DNA of 64,000 bases. Origin: Pseudidiomarina sediminum DSM 21906. GTDB lineage: Bacteria; Pseudomonadota; Gammaproteobacteria; Enterobacterales; Alteromonadaceae. The notes under the pieces are model-generated. The model was not told the origin of the DNA. It saw nothing but the letters and a program-made list of their open reading frames with translations, and did not search any database. A program made the position numbers and the translations under genes. The stretch spans positions 62,001 through 126,000 of the forward strand of contig NZ_AUHL01000005.1 in the NCBI RefSeq assembly GCF_000423165.1. Reading direction: 5' to 3'. This document shows, in pieces, positions 45,203 through 54,067 of this stretch (positions are counted from its first letter, which is position 1; each line of letters starts with the position of its first letter).

Positions 45203-46570
45203 TCAGTGGGCGTGATCATCATGATCTTCGGCGATACCTAACCATGTGATACCTGCAGGTACCGTCTCCAGTTCGATATCTCCAACAACTGCAACCGTCT
45301 CTAAATCAATTTTCAACACGTGCTGGGCAATCGGGTCGGCAACGTAAGCATAATGGCCATCTTGCGCAACCGTCAGCGCGAACTTACCGCCTTCTGGCAT
45401 CGCACCTAAATCACCATCATTTAGCTGAAGCGTGCCAGCCTCTTCCCAATGCACATGGTCACCGTGCGCGTGTGCGCTGAGCACGGTTAAAACCGCATGG
45501 TCGTCCAATACCAGAAACTGACTGCCATCATTGGCAAAGCTATACGCAACCGGCGTGCGACCCGCGGCAGGCTGCCAATCAAATGCGCTCATCGCATTTT
45601 CGTGCGGCGCAATACTTACCAAATGCACCTGCTCGTCACCATTTGCAACGCCAATAAAAGAAGCACTTTCTTCATTACCAAAGATGGTGCCGATGCGGGC
45701 GCCATTCAAGGCCGCAATGTTACTTATTTTACTTGCGCTATAACCTGTTGCGGTCTCAGTGGCGACCAAGACACCATCACGACAGCCAAACACCACGTTA
45801 TCGTGATTTTGTGCTGCACCATGCAAGTCAGGGCATACTTCGTCCAATACCACATCAAGCTCGTAGTCGTCGCCATGCAAGTGATACACACCGACTTGAT
45901 CTGGTAACACCTTGGCGTTTGACGTGCTTTCTGCGTCAGCACGGCGTACTGTAGCAAGTACGTACTCGCCGCGTGGTTTCGCTACGCCATGCATGGCCAT
46001 GCTGTAATGAATCGCGGCAGGATGTGCCGTTTCATTAGCAATGTCATGGTCGGTAATGACTTCGACGCTTGCCGGCAGTCCGAGTTCAGCGTTGCCATCG
46101 TAAAAAATCGCCAGTTGGTCATCACCAACATCGGTGTGCGTCGGGCGCGTTGCGGTACGGCTATAGTCACTTAGCGCAGGAGCCTGAGCATAAGGGTGTA
46201 AATGATCACCATGATCTTCTTGCCACACGCCGCCATCAAGAAAGCCTACGTGGTCGTCGTTACGACTGACCAAAACCGCATAACGTAATCCCGGAGACGC
46301 AGCAATGGCGCTGGCTGGATAGCTAAGACTGAAGCTATCCAGTAGGCTGTCATCATGCAGGTCAAATACCAGCGCCTGGTCACCGCCAGCACTCAACACC
46401 GCGAGACGGCCGGCACCTGTTGCATGATCATCATCTCCGTGGTCATGGCCATCATCGGGAACATCAATCGGATCTTGTTCAACAATAGTGGTTTCAGCAT
46501 CACCACAACCGGCCAGCAAGGCTGCACCAACCACCGCGGCGAGCAACTGTAATGGGAACTTCTTTTGCAT
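45203..46570 (-). CDS. AztD-like zinc-binding beta-propeller lipoprotein
   Basis: 455 residues. The signal peptide ends in the lipobox LLAGC. Right after it comes a His/Asp-rich stretch (DVPDDGHDHGDDDHATG), and further His clusters occur at EDHGDHLHPY, SAHAHGDHVHW and the C-terminal EDHDDHAH. The body has repeated short beta segments (GRLAVLSAGGDQALVFDL, GLRYAVLVSRNDDHVGFLDGG, GHYAYVADPIAQHVLKIDL) typical of a beta-propeller. AztD, a periplasmic zinc chaperone, has this combination. It lies 30 bases downstream of a His-rich TonB receptor preceded by a Zur box, so it likely receives or stores zinc in the periplasm or on the outer membrane. Confidence 0.78.
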   Translation of the reverse strand: MQKKFPLQLLAAVVGAALLAGCGDAETTIVEQDPIDVPDDGHDHGDDDHATGAGRLAVLSAGGDQALVFDLHDDSLLDSFSLSYPASAIAASPGLRYAVLVSRNDDHVGFLDGGVWQEDHGDHLHPYAQAPALSDYSRTATRPTHTDVGDDQLAIFYDGNAELGLPASVEVITDHDIANETAHPAAIHYSMAMHGVAKPRGEYVLATVRRADAESTSNAKVLPDQVGVYHLHGDDYELDVVLDEVCPDLHGAAQNHDNVVFGCRDGVLVATETATGYSASKISNIAALNGARIGTIFGNEESASFIGVANGDEQVHLVSIAPHENAMSAFDWQPAAGRTPVAYSFANDGSQFLVLDDHAVLTVLSAHAHGDHVHWEEAGTLQLNDGDLGAMPEGGKFALTVAQDGHYAYVADPIAQHVLKIDLETVAVVGDIELETVPAGITWLGIAEDHDDHAH

Positions 46571-46600
46571 TTTGAAACGTCCTTTTAATTGATCAATAAA

Positions 46601-48988
46601 TTAGAAATAGCCACGTAAACCAATTGCGAAACTACGTCCTGCACGCGGTGCGATATCCTTCAAAAATGAGGTATGTACGCGTGCTTCGGTGTCGGTCAGG
46701 TTTTGTCCTTTTAAATACACCGCCATGCTTTGGTCCAAGAAGGTGAAGTTATAAGCGACACTGGCATCAACCATGGTGTAACCGTCGGTCGACGTTTCGG
46801 TTGCCGCCACCTTATCCTGTTCTTGGTAGCGAATAACGTCGAGGTGAGCACTGATAGCTTGGGCTTCATAGCTCAACTGGGTACCGAAGCGCAGTGGTGG
46901 CGTGCGTGGTAAATCACCGCCATCTTGTAATCGTGCGCGCACGTAATCAGAGAAGAAGGTCGCTTTAACGTCGCGGGTTGCTTGCCACGCCACTTGGGCT
47001 TCAAAACCATGCAATACCACATCGTCGGTGCGGAACAAGTACACTGGCAACTCGCTTGCGTGGTCATGATCATGCGCATCCCCATGGTCATGATCATGCC
47101 CCGCCTCTGCGTATAAACCAGTGTTGACTTGGTAGTAGTAGTTATCGACTTGGTTATAGAACGCATTGAAAACAAAACCAACATCGCCCTGCGTTTTGCG
47201 GAAGGTCAAATCGATATTGTTGGCGGTTTCCAAATCAATAGTGCGTTCAGTCAAACCAAAGTCGAAGTGACCATCATGTTCATGCACATCAAATAACGCC
47301 CCTACTTCGTAGGTGCCAGTGCCGATATGTGGGCCGAACGACAATAGCTCAGATGCCGAAGGCGCGCGCTCAGAACGTGACAGTGACAAGCCAATGTTGT
47401 AGCCCGGGGTAAAATCCCAAACCACACCAGCCGAAACACTCACAGGCGTGAATTCTTGCGACACGTCAAAGACCCGAATCACCCCATCCCCATGGGCGCT
47501 ATGAGCCGTGCCTGCGTCATGCGAATGAACCTCTAACGGTGGTAACAGAACAGCGTCAGCATCCAAGGTGACCCGCTCAACCCGGCCACCAAGTTGCACC
47601 AGAAAGTCGCCCAAGTGCTTTTCTTCCATTAACGCCATCGCGTAGGTGCGTGCTTCTGACGGCGGCGTAAAGGCTTCACTCCCTTGCGCGGTAACATCAC
47701 TGGCTTTGTATTGGAAGCTCAAGCCACCACTCCACCCCGCGAATGGTTGGTGCATTACATCGAGACGGAGTTCTTGCGTCTCATTTTCAAAGGTCGTACC
47801 GACCAAGCCAGCTTCAATTTCGGCGTGTTCGTAGTCGGTCAGTGCTGCGCGCGCATTGATGGTGCTGATCCATTGCGAATCAACGTTGATTTCACTAAGA
47901 ATTTGCACACGAGTTTGGTCTAAATCTGCGTAAACCTGCTCTTCTTCAGCATGATCGTGGCCATCGTCTCCACCATGTGTATGCCCTGGAATGCCGTATT
48001 CACGATTAAATTGCTCGACCGCAATACCCACGTAACCACGGTCAAATAAGTAACTCGTACCAATAGTAAAACCATTCGACTCCTCTGCCGTGTTCGCAAC
48101 GGTACGCTCCGACGACAATGGTTCGTGTACGTCAGGCGCAACCGGCACTTCATAATCATCGGTTTCACGCCAGTAGCCATCTAAGTAAAGACCTACATTG
48201 TCAGTGCCTGTGGTGAAATTGAACGAGCCAAGTTTGCGTTCATCGGCAGAGTTGCCTTCAAGCAACCACTCACCACGAGTTACCGTGTCCGTCGGCACGC
48301 GACTGTCGACCACATTCACCACACCACCGATAGCACCGCTACCATAGAACAAGGTTGCCGGGCCACGCAGCACTTCTATTTGTTGTGAGGTCGAAGCTTC
48401 GGTTGCCACCGAGTGATCGGGTCCAACCCGCGAGACATCACCAACATCCAAACCGTTTTGCGCGATCATCACGCGCGGGCCACCTAAACCACGAATTATC
48501 GGCGTACTGGCTACGCCACCGTGGAAATTGGTGTGCACCCCAGTCACTTTTTCCAGCGTATCGCCAAGCGTCGACGCTTGTTGGCGACGGAGCGTGTCAC
48601 CTGCTAACACCGTCACCGGTGAAGCCGATTCCATGGTCGACATGTGCACCGGCGAAGCCACAACGTCAATCACTTCAATCGGTGAGTAACTCAAGGTAAG
48701 CGTGACTTGCTGCGCCGTTTTATCAACCACAGTCACGTCATGAAACAAATGCGCATAACCCGTTGCCGAGATATGTAATTCACGCTCTCCTACGGTCAAG
48801 TCGCGTAAGACGAAGCGACCATCCTTGTCAGTGACAGCTTCGCTGCCGGTTCCTTTTACTTTGACACTCGCGTGCGCTATCGGCTTTCCAGTGCTATCCT
48901 GCACCACGCCTTCAATCGATTGCGCGAGAACACTCGTTGGGAAGAGTAAACTCAGAGCCGCTGCAATTCGCGTTACTTGGTACATCAA
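46601..48988 (-). CDS. His-rich TonB-dependent receptor, probable zinc importer (ZnuD-like)
   Basis: 795 residues. A signal peptide is followed by an extra N-terminal carboxypeptidase-regulatory-like domain (EGVVQDSTGKPIAHASVKVKG, about 24-100), the plug (VTVLAGDTLRRQQASTLGDTL to LRGPATLFYGSGAIGGVVNVVD) and a barrel ending AIGLRGYF. Extracellular loops are full of His and Asp: HTHGGDDGHDHAEEE (about 338), HSHDAGTAHSAHGDG (about 488) and GHDHDHGDAHDHDHASE (about 630). This matches ZnuD-type zinc receptors. A Zur box lies 39 bases before the ATG and an AztD-like lipoprotein gene follows, supporting zinc import under scarcity. Confidence 0.9.
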   Translation of the reverse strand: MMYQVTRIAAALSLLFPTSVLAQSIEGVVQDSTGKPIAHASVKVKGTGSEAVTDKDGRFVLRDLTVGERELHISATGYAHLFHDVTVVDKTAQQVTLTLSYSPIEVIDVVASPVHMSTMESASPVTVLAGDTLRRQQASTLGDTLEKVTGVHTNFHGGVASTPIIRGLGGPRVMIAQNGLDVGDVSRVGPDHSVATEASTSQQIEVLRGPATLFYGSGAIGGVVNVVDSRVPTDTVTRGEWLLEGNSADERKLGSFNFTTGTDNVGLYLDGYWRETDDYEVPVAPDVHEPLSSERTVANTAEESNGFTIGTSYLFDRGYVGIAVEQFNREYGIPGHTHGGDDGHDHAEEEQVYADLDQTRVQILSEINVDSQWISTINARAALTDYEHAEIEAGLVGTTFENETQELRLDVMHQPFAGWSGGLSFQYKASDVTAQGSEAFTPPSEARTYAMALMEEKHLGDFLVQLGGRVERVTLDADAVLLPPLEVHSHDAGTAHSAHGDGVIRVFDVSQEFTPVSVSAGVVWDFTPGYNIGLSLSRSERAPSASELLSFGPHIGTGTYEVGALFDVHEHDGHFDFGLTERTIDLETANNIDLTFRKTQGDVGFVFNAFYNQVDNYYYQVNTGLYAEAGHDHDHGDAHDHDHASELPVYLFRTDDVVLHGFEAQVAWQATRDVKATFFSDYVRARLQDGGDLPRTPPLRFGTQLSYEAQAISAHLDVIRYQEQDKVAATETSTDGYTMVDASVAYNFTFLDQSMAVYLKGQNLTDTEARVHTSFLKDIAPRAGRSFAIGLRGYF

Positions 48989-49026
48989 AATCTCCCGTTA
49001 GATGATCATTTGGCTTGACTTGCTTT

Positions 49027-49041
49027 TGTTATGTTATAACA
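49027..49041. promoter_or_regulatory. Zur box
   Basis: TGTTATGTTATAACA agrees with the enterobacterial Zur consensus TGTTATAnTATAACA at all specified positions but one. It lies in the divergent gap, 39 bases upstream of the TonB receptor start and 74 upstream of the MerC-like gene, so zinc-bound Zur could repress both. Confidence 0.8.
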
Positions 49042-49114
49042 TATCAACACCAACGCGAGAAATGCAACTGCGAATTTGAATTTTTTTGATCAGCTTTTGA
49101 AACAAGGAATAGCG

Positions 49115-49516
49115 ATGACACGATTTCAGCAAGTAAGTGACAAGGCGGCGATCGGGCTCTCTTTTTTATGCCTGCTCCATTGTCTACTATTGCCTTTGCT
49201 GTTTATTGTGGTGCCGTCATTTGCGGGCATCATGGCGCTAAATGACGACTTGTTTCACCAGTGGATGTTGGTACTTGTGGTACCCGTGAGCGCCTTCGCG
49301 CTAGTGGTAGGTTATCGCCACCACCGCAACGCCAAAGTCTTTGCCTCTGGCGCTGTCGGCGTGAGCTTTATGGTGATCGCAGCACTGATTGGCCACGACT
49401 TATTAGGTCATACAGGTGAAATTATTCTTACCATCATTGGTTCACTGATTATCGCCTTCAGCCACTTCCGCAACTACCGACTCAATCGCACCCGCGCGTG
49501 CGCCATCAAGCCGTAA
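49115..49516 (+). CDS. MerC-domain membrane protein
   Basis: 133 residues with four hydrophobic segments. The first helix carries a Cys pair in FLCLLHCLLLPL, the hallmark of MerC-type proteins, and His residues flank later helices (YRHHRN, LIGHDLLGH). MerC imports mercury in mer operons, but chromosomal MerC-like proteins next to zinc-uptake genes are common and may move zinc. The ATG at 49115 has an AAGGA site; an upstream TTG at 49076 is less likely. It shares a Zur-box promoter region with the TonB receptor. Its last 75 bases overlap the 3' end of the opposing ABC-F gene. Confidence 0.8.
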   Translation: MTRFQQVSDKAAIGLSFLCLLHCLLLPLLFIVVPSFAGIMALNDDLFHQWMLVLVVPVSAFALVVGYRHHRNAKVFASGAVGVSFMVIAALIGHDLLGHTGEIILTIIGSLIIAFSHFRNYRLNRTRACAIKP

Positions 49517-51079
49517 GCGTTGCGCGATTTTAGCATCACAAACAAAGCTTTCATCGTGACTGACTAGCAATACTGGCCCCTGATAATGAGCCAGTGTCTG
49601 AGCAAATAGAATTTTGCTCGCGAGATCCAAATGGTTATCAGGTTCATCCAGAAGAAGTACGGGCTGTGACGATTGGCGACTGATCAACAACAACGCCAGC
49701 TTCATCCGCTCGCCGCCACTCAATTGCGCAATCGAACGATGCGCCTCTTCACCACGTAAGCCGATGCCAGCAAGCAATGTCCGTAGCTCCTGTGCAGTGA
49801 AACCTGAACAAGCTTGGTGTAGCTGTTGCAAGGCGGTTTTACTTGGATCGAGCAGGGAAAAATGCTGATCCAAATAGAACGTTTCCGCATTTAGCGCTAC
49901 AGTACCGGCTGCAGGAGACAACTGACCCGCCAGAATTTTCAGGAAACTGGACTTGCCGCTCCCATTCGCGCCCTGAATATGAAGCTTCTCATTCCCATGT
50001 AAGCACAAACTCAACGTTTGCGAAGTGCCGTAGGGTAGAACCATCTCACGACAAACAATGACCGCTTTACTATGACGCTTGCTCGGTGCGAAATCTAACC
50101 TCTGTGGACGCAACAGGTGCTGCTGGGCCCGCAAGTGTTGCGCTTGCTCCGCTAAACGTTGTGATTGCTGCTGATCGACAATCGTACGTTTACCAGCTTG
50201 CGCAGTGGCACGTTCTTTTTGTGCGTCGAGCAACACTTTTGACTGGCTCTTACGCTGTCGCGATTTGTTGCCCTGCGCTGCGCGTTGTTGCGCTTGCTCT
50301 AAGCGTTTTTGCGCTTGTAACTGCGCTTGCTTTTGTTGCCGTTGCACAGTTTTTAGCTGTCGCGCCACGGCTTCAGTCTCACGCGCTTTCTGGGTTTGAT
50401 AGCTGTCATAGTTACCACCATAACAACGCACACCTAAAGCCGATAATTCAACGATCTGCTCCATCTGACGCAAGAGTTGGCGGTCATGACTGATCACCAA
50501 TAATGCGCCAGCATAACCTCGCATCTGACGCAACAACCAAGCTCTCCCCTCTTGGTCAAGGTGATTACTTGGCTCATCTAAAATCAATAGTTGTGGTGCA
50601 ACAGGCGCGACCTGCGTCAACGCTTGCCATAACAGTATCCGTTGCCGCTCCCCACCACTGAGCTGCTGCCAGCGGGTTTGCAGACTAAGGTGCAGTCCCA
50701 TCGCCTGTAGCGCGGCTAAACGTTGTTCGGGCAGCGTCCATTGTTCACCAATACACTCAAACCAACGGGCATCACAACTTCCCGCAGCAATTTGTTGTCG
50801 CGCTTCAAGCACATCTTGAACGCCGAGCACCTCAGCAACAGTCGTGGTGTGACGAAAAGTTTGTTCTTGCGACACCAAGGTCACTGACGCCGGAACCGTC
50901 AAAGTACCGGAGGAAGGCTGACGTTGTTCGGCAAGTAGTGCTGCAAGTATCGACTTACCTACGCCATTGTCGCCAACAAGTCCGCTCCGCGTGACGTCAA
51001 ACGAAAACGAGAGCTCATGAAAAAGTGAAGTGCCATCGGCAAAGCGATAGCTTAATTGTTGCGCTTGAACAGATAGCAT
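49442..51079 (-). CDS. ABC-F family ATPase
   Basis: 545-residue soluble protein with two ABC domains and no membrane helices. Domain 1 has Walker A GDNGVGKS, signature LSGGERQR and Walker B LLILDEPSNHLD; domain 2 has GANGSGKSS, LSGGERMK and VLLLDEPDNHLD. The linker (about 220-330) is long, Gln/Lys/Arg-rich and coiled, fitting the P-site tRNA interaction motif of ABC-F proteins. These act on stalled or antibiotic-bound ribosomes. It is short for the family, lacks a C-terminal extension, and is preceded by a structured leader resembling those of regulated ABC-F genes. Not assigned to EttA, Uup, YbiT or YheS with confidence. Confidence 0.92.
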   Translation of the reverse strand: MLSVQAQQLSYRFADGTSLFHELSFSFDVTRSGLVGDNGVGKSILAALLAEQRQPSSGTLTVPASVTLVSQEQTFRHTTTVAEVLGVQDVLEARQQIAAGSCDARWFECIGEQWTLPEQRLAALQAMGLHLSLQTRWQQLSGGERQRILLWQALTQVAPVAPQLLILDEPSNHLDQEGRAWLLRQMRGYAGALLVISHDRQLLRQMEQIVELSALGVRCYGGNYDSYQTQKARETEAVARQLKTVQRQQKQAQLQAQKRLEQAQQRAAQGNKSRQRKSQSKVLLDAQKERATAQAGKRTIVDQQQSQRLAEQAQHLRAQQHLLRPQRLDFAPSKRHSKAVIVCREMVLPYGTSQTLSLCLHGNEKLHIQGANGSGKSSFLKILAGQLSPAAGTVALNAETFYLDQHFSLLDPSKTALQQLHQACSGFTAQELRTLLAGIGLRGEEAHRSIAQLSGGERMKLALLLISRQSSQPVLLLDEPDNHLDLASKILFAQTLAHYQGPVLLVSHDESFVCDAKIAQRLRLDGARAGAIESVVAEVAEGDNQ

Positions 51080-51240
51080 AACGCGCCTCCTGAAGATCAG
51101 GGGGCAAGCCCAGCGCCATTGCGAGTAGAAAAAGTAAAGACAGCGACGCCGACTAACCCTGTGGTTCCAAAAAATAAATAAGGTTGGATACAGGTGTTAG
51201 TTGTTCATGATGGCGTCGACTCCTAGAAATGATTGCCTGG
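51080..51240 (-). promoter_or_regulatory. structured leader of the ABC-F gene with mini-ORF and hidden ribosome site
   Basis: Leftward strand. A mini-ORF ATG-AAC-AAC-TAA (51208-51197) follows a TAGGAG site. Bases 51212-51218 and 51144-51150 pair as CGACGCC/GGCGTCG. Next to the ABC-F ATG, CCTGA TCT TCAGG (51089-51101) forms a hairpin overlapping the SD CAGGAGG. The 39 codons between the mini-ORF stop and the ABC-F ATG stay open in the same frame and are rich in Trp, Tyr, Phe and Arg. This suits ribosome-mediated attenuation. Confidence 0.5.
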
Positions 51241-51254
51241 GTAGTTTAACAAAA

Positions 51255-51767
51255 CTAATCAAGCAGCGCATCTATCAGCCAAGCTGACAGGTTATTGCGA
51301 CCACTTAGTCCTGATTTTGAATACACCGAAGAGGCTTGCTGACGCACAGTTTTCTCTTTGGTGTTACGTACTTCCGCGATTTCATTCAAGGTTAGCCCTT
51401 TAATCAACAACACCGCAACTTCCTGCTCACTGGGAGAGAGGCGCCATTGTTTGAAGCGTTCTTGAATCGCAAGGTACGAGTTTGGCTCGTCCTGCAACGC
51501 AGCCTGCGCTTGCGCCGCTTCTTGCTCGCGTTGTACCGCCTGCTGTTGATGCCGTTGCAGCGCCTCTTTCAAGGTACTTAGTTCGGCGTTACGGCGACTT
51601 ATCCGTCGCCATAACACAGTGAACGCAGCGATGGCGATCACCACCGTGGTGGCTTCAACAATCAAATGCCACAGTGGCACATTCATATGGTAGTCCGCTA
51701 CGACATCCGAAATGTTCGCCGCCGCAATGAGCAGAAAAATCACCATTAACAGTCGGTCAATTGTCAT
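51255..51767 (-). CDS. membrane-anchored LuxR-type HTH regulator
   Basis: 170 residues. Two N-terminal hydrophobic helices (about 5-24 and 31-50) are joined by a short loop VVADYHMNVPLWH, then comes a Gln/Glu-rich coiled coil (about 57-92) and a C-terminal LuxR/FixJ-type HTH (LSPSEQEVAVLLIKGLTLNEIAEVRNTKEKTVRQQASSVYSKSGLSGRNNLSAWLIDALL). A DNA-binding domain tethered to the membrane without a receiver is unusual for LuxR proteins. It diverges from the tolC/adaptor/RND operon, which it may sense and control. Confidence 0.82.
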   Translation of the reverse strand: MTIDRLLMVIFLLIAAANISDVVADYHMNVPLWHLIVEATTVVIAIAAFTVLWRRISRRNAELSTLKEALQRHQQQAVQREQEAAQAQAALQDEPNSYLAIQERFKQWRLSPSEQEVAVLLIKGLTLNEIAEVRNTKEKTVRQQASSVYSKSGLSGRNNLSAWLIDALLD

Positions 51768-51794
51768 ATATTCCTCGATTCGCCCTACGCTTTA

Positions 51795-51806
51795 GGACAT
51801 CTGTCC
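51795..51806. promoter_or_regulatory. dyad between the LuxR-type gene and the efflux operon
   Basis: GGACA-TC-TGTCC, 5-bp arms with a two-base centre, in the 99-base gap between divergent genes. Candidate operator only. Confidence 0.35.
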
Positions 51807-51866
51807 GATGCTCTTTTAGCGCAACAACCTTAGCCTTTGTGGTGATATTAACCGAAGGAGTTCCGG

Positions 51867-53054
51867 ATGTCTTATATCACCTGCAAATCAAGCGCACTTT
51901 TTTTTATCCTGAATCTTACATTTGGGGTGAGTTCCGCCGCCGCACAAAATGCCCCTACCGCTCACTCAGATGATTTGATGACCGAAGCACTCACCCGAGT
52001 ACCACAGGTTGCGCTTAACCAAACTGCGGCGTTTACCGCCAGAACAGTTCTTGCCAACGCGCCATCATTGTCAGTAATGCGTTGGCAAAGTCAGGAAGAT
52101 TGGGGAAGCGATGAAACCGAACTAACACTTCAATTAAGCTTTCTTTCGCCTGCCCAACGTCAGTTGCTGGCAACATCCAACGAACTTAGCACTGCGCTGC
52201 AGCAGCTCCAACAACAGCAACAAGCACTGCAGGTGTCAGGGGTACTCCGCCAACTCTACTGGCAAGCCCAATTGCTCAAGACCGATTACGAGTACTACCA
52301 GAGTATCGCCGCGCACTTACAGCAACTAAGCGAGATCACCGAACATCAGGTCGATGCGGGTGAGCTCTCTCGCTATGCCTTATTGGTGGTGCAGCAACGT
52401 TATCAACAACAACAGAGCTTAGCGCAAGCCAAACAAGCCGAGCAACAACAGCTGCTGACCCTCTGGCAACAACTAACGGGGCAATCCCAATGGCCCCATC
52501 AACTGCCCGAAACGCGCACAGTGACAACTCAGCCCCACCCACAACTGCAGGCGCTCCAGTTGCAATGGCAAGCGAGTTTACTTGCCAGCCAACAAACAGC
52601 TGCGAGTGATAGTGCTTGGTCCGTCAGTGCGGGGTATAAACACATTCAATCGCCCACAGGTTCCGAAGCACAAGTAGGGCTTGGCTTTAGTATCCCTTTA
52701 GCAACGACAAACTATTTAAGCAACGTCGAACTCCAAGCGTTACAGCAGCAACAGCGCGCCCTCACCGCCGCGTTACAACAAAGTCAACGCGAACTGGCGC
52801 AAGCACAAGCCGAAGCACAACGTAACCTCACCCATTGGCAGCAGCAGTTAACTGCGCAGCGTCAGGCCGCCGCCTTAAGTAGCGCAGCAATGGCAGCCCT
52901 CGAACAACTGCGTCAAGCGCAACACATTGATACGGCGTTGTATATCGACCGCTGGATTGAACAGCTGACTTATCAATACGAGGCGCGCACCATCGAATTA
53001 CAAGTGCAGTATGCCTATGCTCAATTGCAACAAGCTCAAGGAGTATCCCTATGA
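51867..53054 (+). CDS. TolC-family outer-membrane channel protein
   Basis: 395 residues. A signal peptide (SALFFILNLTFGVSSAAAQ) precedes long Gln-rich amphipathic helices with two OEP-like halves (about 100-215 and 260-390). Strand segments VSAGYKHIQSPTGSEAQVGLGFSIPL would be in the barrel. The helical part is extremely Gln/Ala-rich (for example TALQQLQQQQQALQV). GGAG precedes the ATG. First gene of the C-B-A efflux operon; its stop overlaps the adaptor start by four bases (ATGA). Confidence 0.85.
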   Translation: MSYITCKSSALFFILNLTFGVSSAAAQNAPTAHSDDLMTEALTRVPQVALNQTAAFTARTVLANAPSLSVMRWQSQEDWGSDETELTLQLSFLSPAQRQLLATSNELSTALQQLQQQQQALQVSGVLRQLYWQAQLLKTDYEYYQSIAAHLQQLSEITEHQVDAGELSRYALLVVQQRYQQQQSLAQAKQAEQQQLLTLWQQLTGQSQWPHQLPETRTVTTQPHPQLQALQLQWQASLLASQQTAASDSAWSVSAGYKHIQSPTGSEAQVGLGFSIPLATTNYLSNVELQALQQQQRALTAALQQSQRELAQAQAEAQRNLTHWQQQLTAQRQAAALSSAAMAALEQLRQAQHIDTALYIDRWIEQLTYQYEARTIELQVQYAYAQLQQAQGVSL

Positions 53055-54067
53055 TCCGCCGTACCTTAGCGCCTTTTTATTTCACCTTCGCTGCAGCAGT
53101 ACTTTCAGTACCTTGTGCCGTGGCACAAAATACTAGCGTTCCGCTGCAAGCGGTGGACAACTACGCGCTCGACCTCGAACCAGCGCTGGCGGTACAAATG
53201 ATTCCTTTGGCACCGGTATTGGCAACAGTACGTGCAGCCGCAGGTCAGCCGCTGCAGATTCCACAACCTTTTGAAAATGTGGCGATTCAATTGCACGTCA
53301 GTGACGGCACGAGTATTGCCGCACAGACGCACGTTGCGACCCTGCAAGGCCCAGCCGTCGAACACTTTTTTCATCGCTATCAGTTGCTCAGCGAGCAATA
53401 CAGCGTTGCGCAACGCCAGTATCAAAGCAAGCGCAAGTTGTATGCGCAACAAGCTATTTCGGCAAATGATTGGCAGCAATTTCTCACCGAGTACTTGCGT
53501 CTTTCAGATACCATGCACGAGCTTGAGGTGTTACGCCAACAATACCAGCAGGTAAACGATGACACGGCCCATTACTTCGCACCAAACGCCGGTATCTGGC
53601 GTATCAGTAACCAAACAGGACAACTAGGTAGTCTCTTGCCGACAAGCCAGCTGCGTCTCGCCATTCAGGTTGCCGCACACGACGCCGAGACCATTGAGGC
53701 AATTCAACTCGAGGAGCAGCAATTGCCTATTCTTGCTCGTGATCACGCCAGCACCAATGGCTTAGTCACCCTCTGGAGCGCTGTGCCAAAGAACACAGCC
53801 TGGCCCCTGCAACAAACCTTGAACGTACAACCGCTAACGGCTCTCTCAAATAGTTATCGCGTTGCAGCAAGCGCGATCACCACTATCAACGCGCAAACCG
53901 TAGTGTTTGAACAGCATGGTGAGCAGCTGCGTGTTGTGCCGGTCACACTCGTGAGCCTTGCCGATAATCACTACTTTGTGACTGCAACAAGCGGCATTCA
54001 AGGCCGTATTGCCACAGCCTCAGTCGCAGCGTTAAAGGGCCAATTAGAAAGTGAGGAGCAAGACTAA
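53051..54067 (+). CDS. divergent periplasmic adaptor of HME-RND pump
   Basis: 338 residues with a signal peptide ending CAVAQ. The body carries a reduced lipoyl half (LHVSDGTSIAAQTHVATLQG), a helical hairpin (about 110-165, HRYQLLSEQYSVAQRQYQSKRKLYAQQAIS), a second half (APNAGIWRISNQTGQLGSLLP) and beta domains to the end. The identity rests mainly on its place between a TolC and an RND gene; sequence similarity to CusB/CzcB is weak. The gene overlaps both neighbours, so stoichiometric production of all three parts is likely. Confidence 0.75.
   Translation: MIRRTLAPFYFTFAAAVLSVPCAVAQNTSVPLQAVDNYALDLEPALAVQMIPLAPVLATVRAAAGQPLQIPQPFENVAIQLHVSDGTSIAAQTHVATLQGPAVEHFFHRYQLLSEQYSVAQRQYQSKRKLYAQQAISANDWQQFLTEYLRLSDTMHELEVLRQQYQQVNDDTAHYFAPNAGIWRISNQTGQLGSLLPTSQLRLAIQVAAHDAETIEAIQLEEQQLPILARDHASTNGLVTLWSAVPKNTAWPLQQTLNVQPLTALSNSYRVAASAITTINAQTVVFEQHGEQLRVVPVTLVSLADNHYFVTATSGIQGRIATASVAALKGQLESEEQD

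Noticed and set aside
48355-48699. 114-codon plus-strand frame inside the TonB receptor gene
   Set aside because: Antisense shadow with Arg/Pro/His-rich composition, no ribosome site and no known domain.
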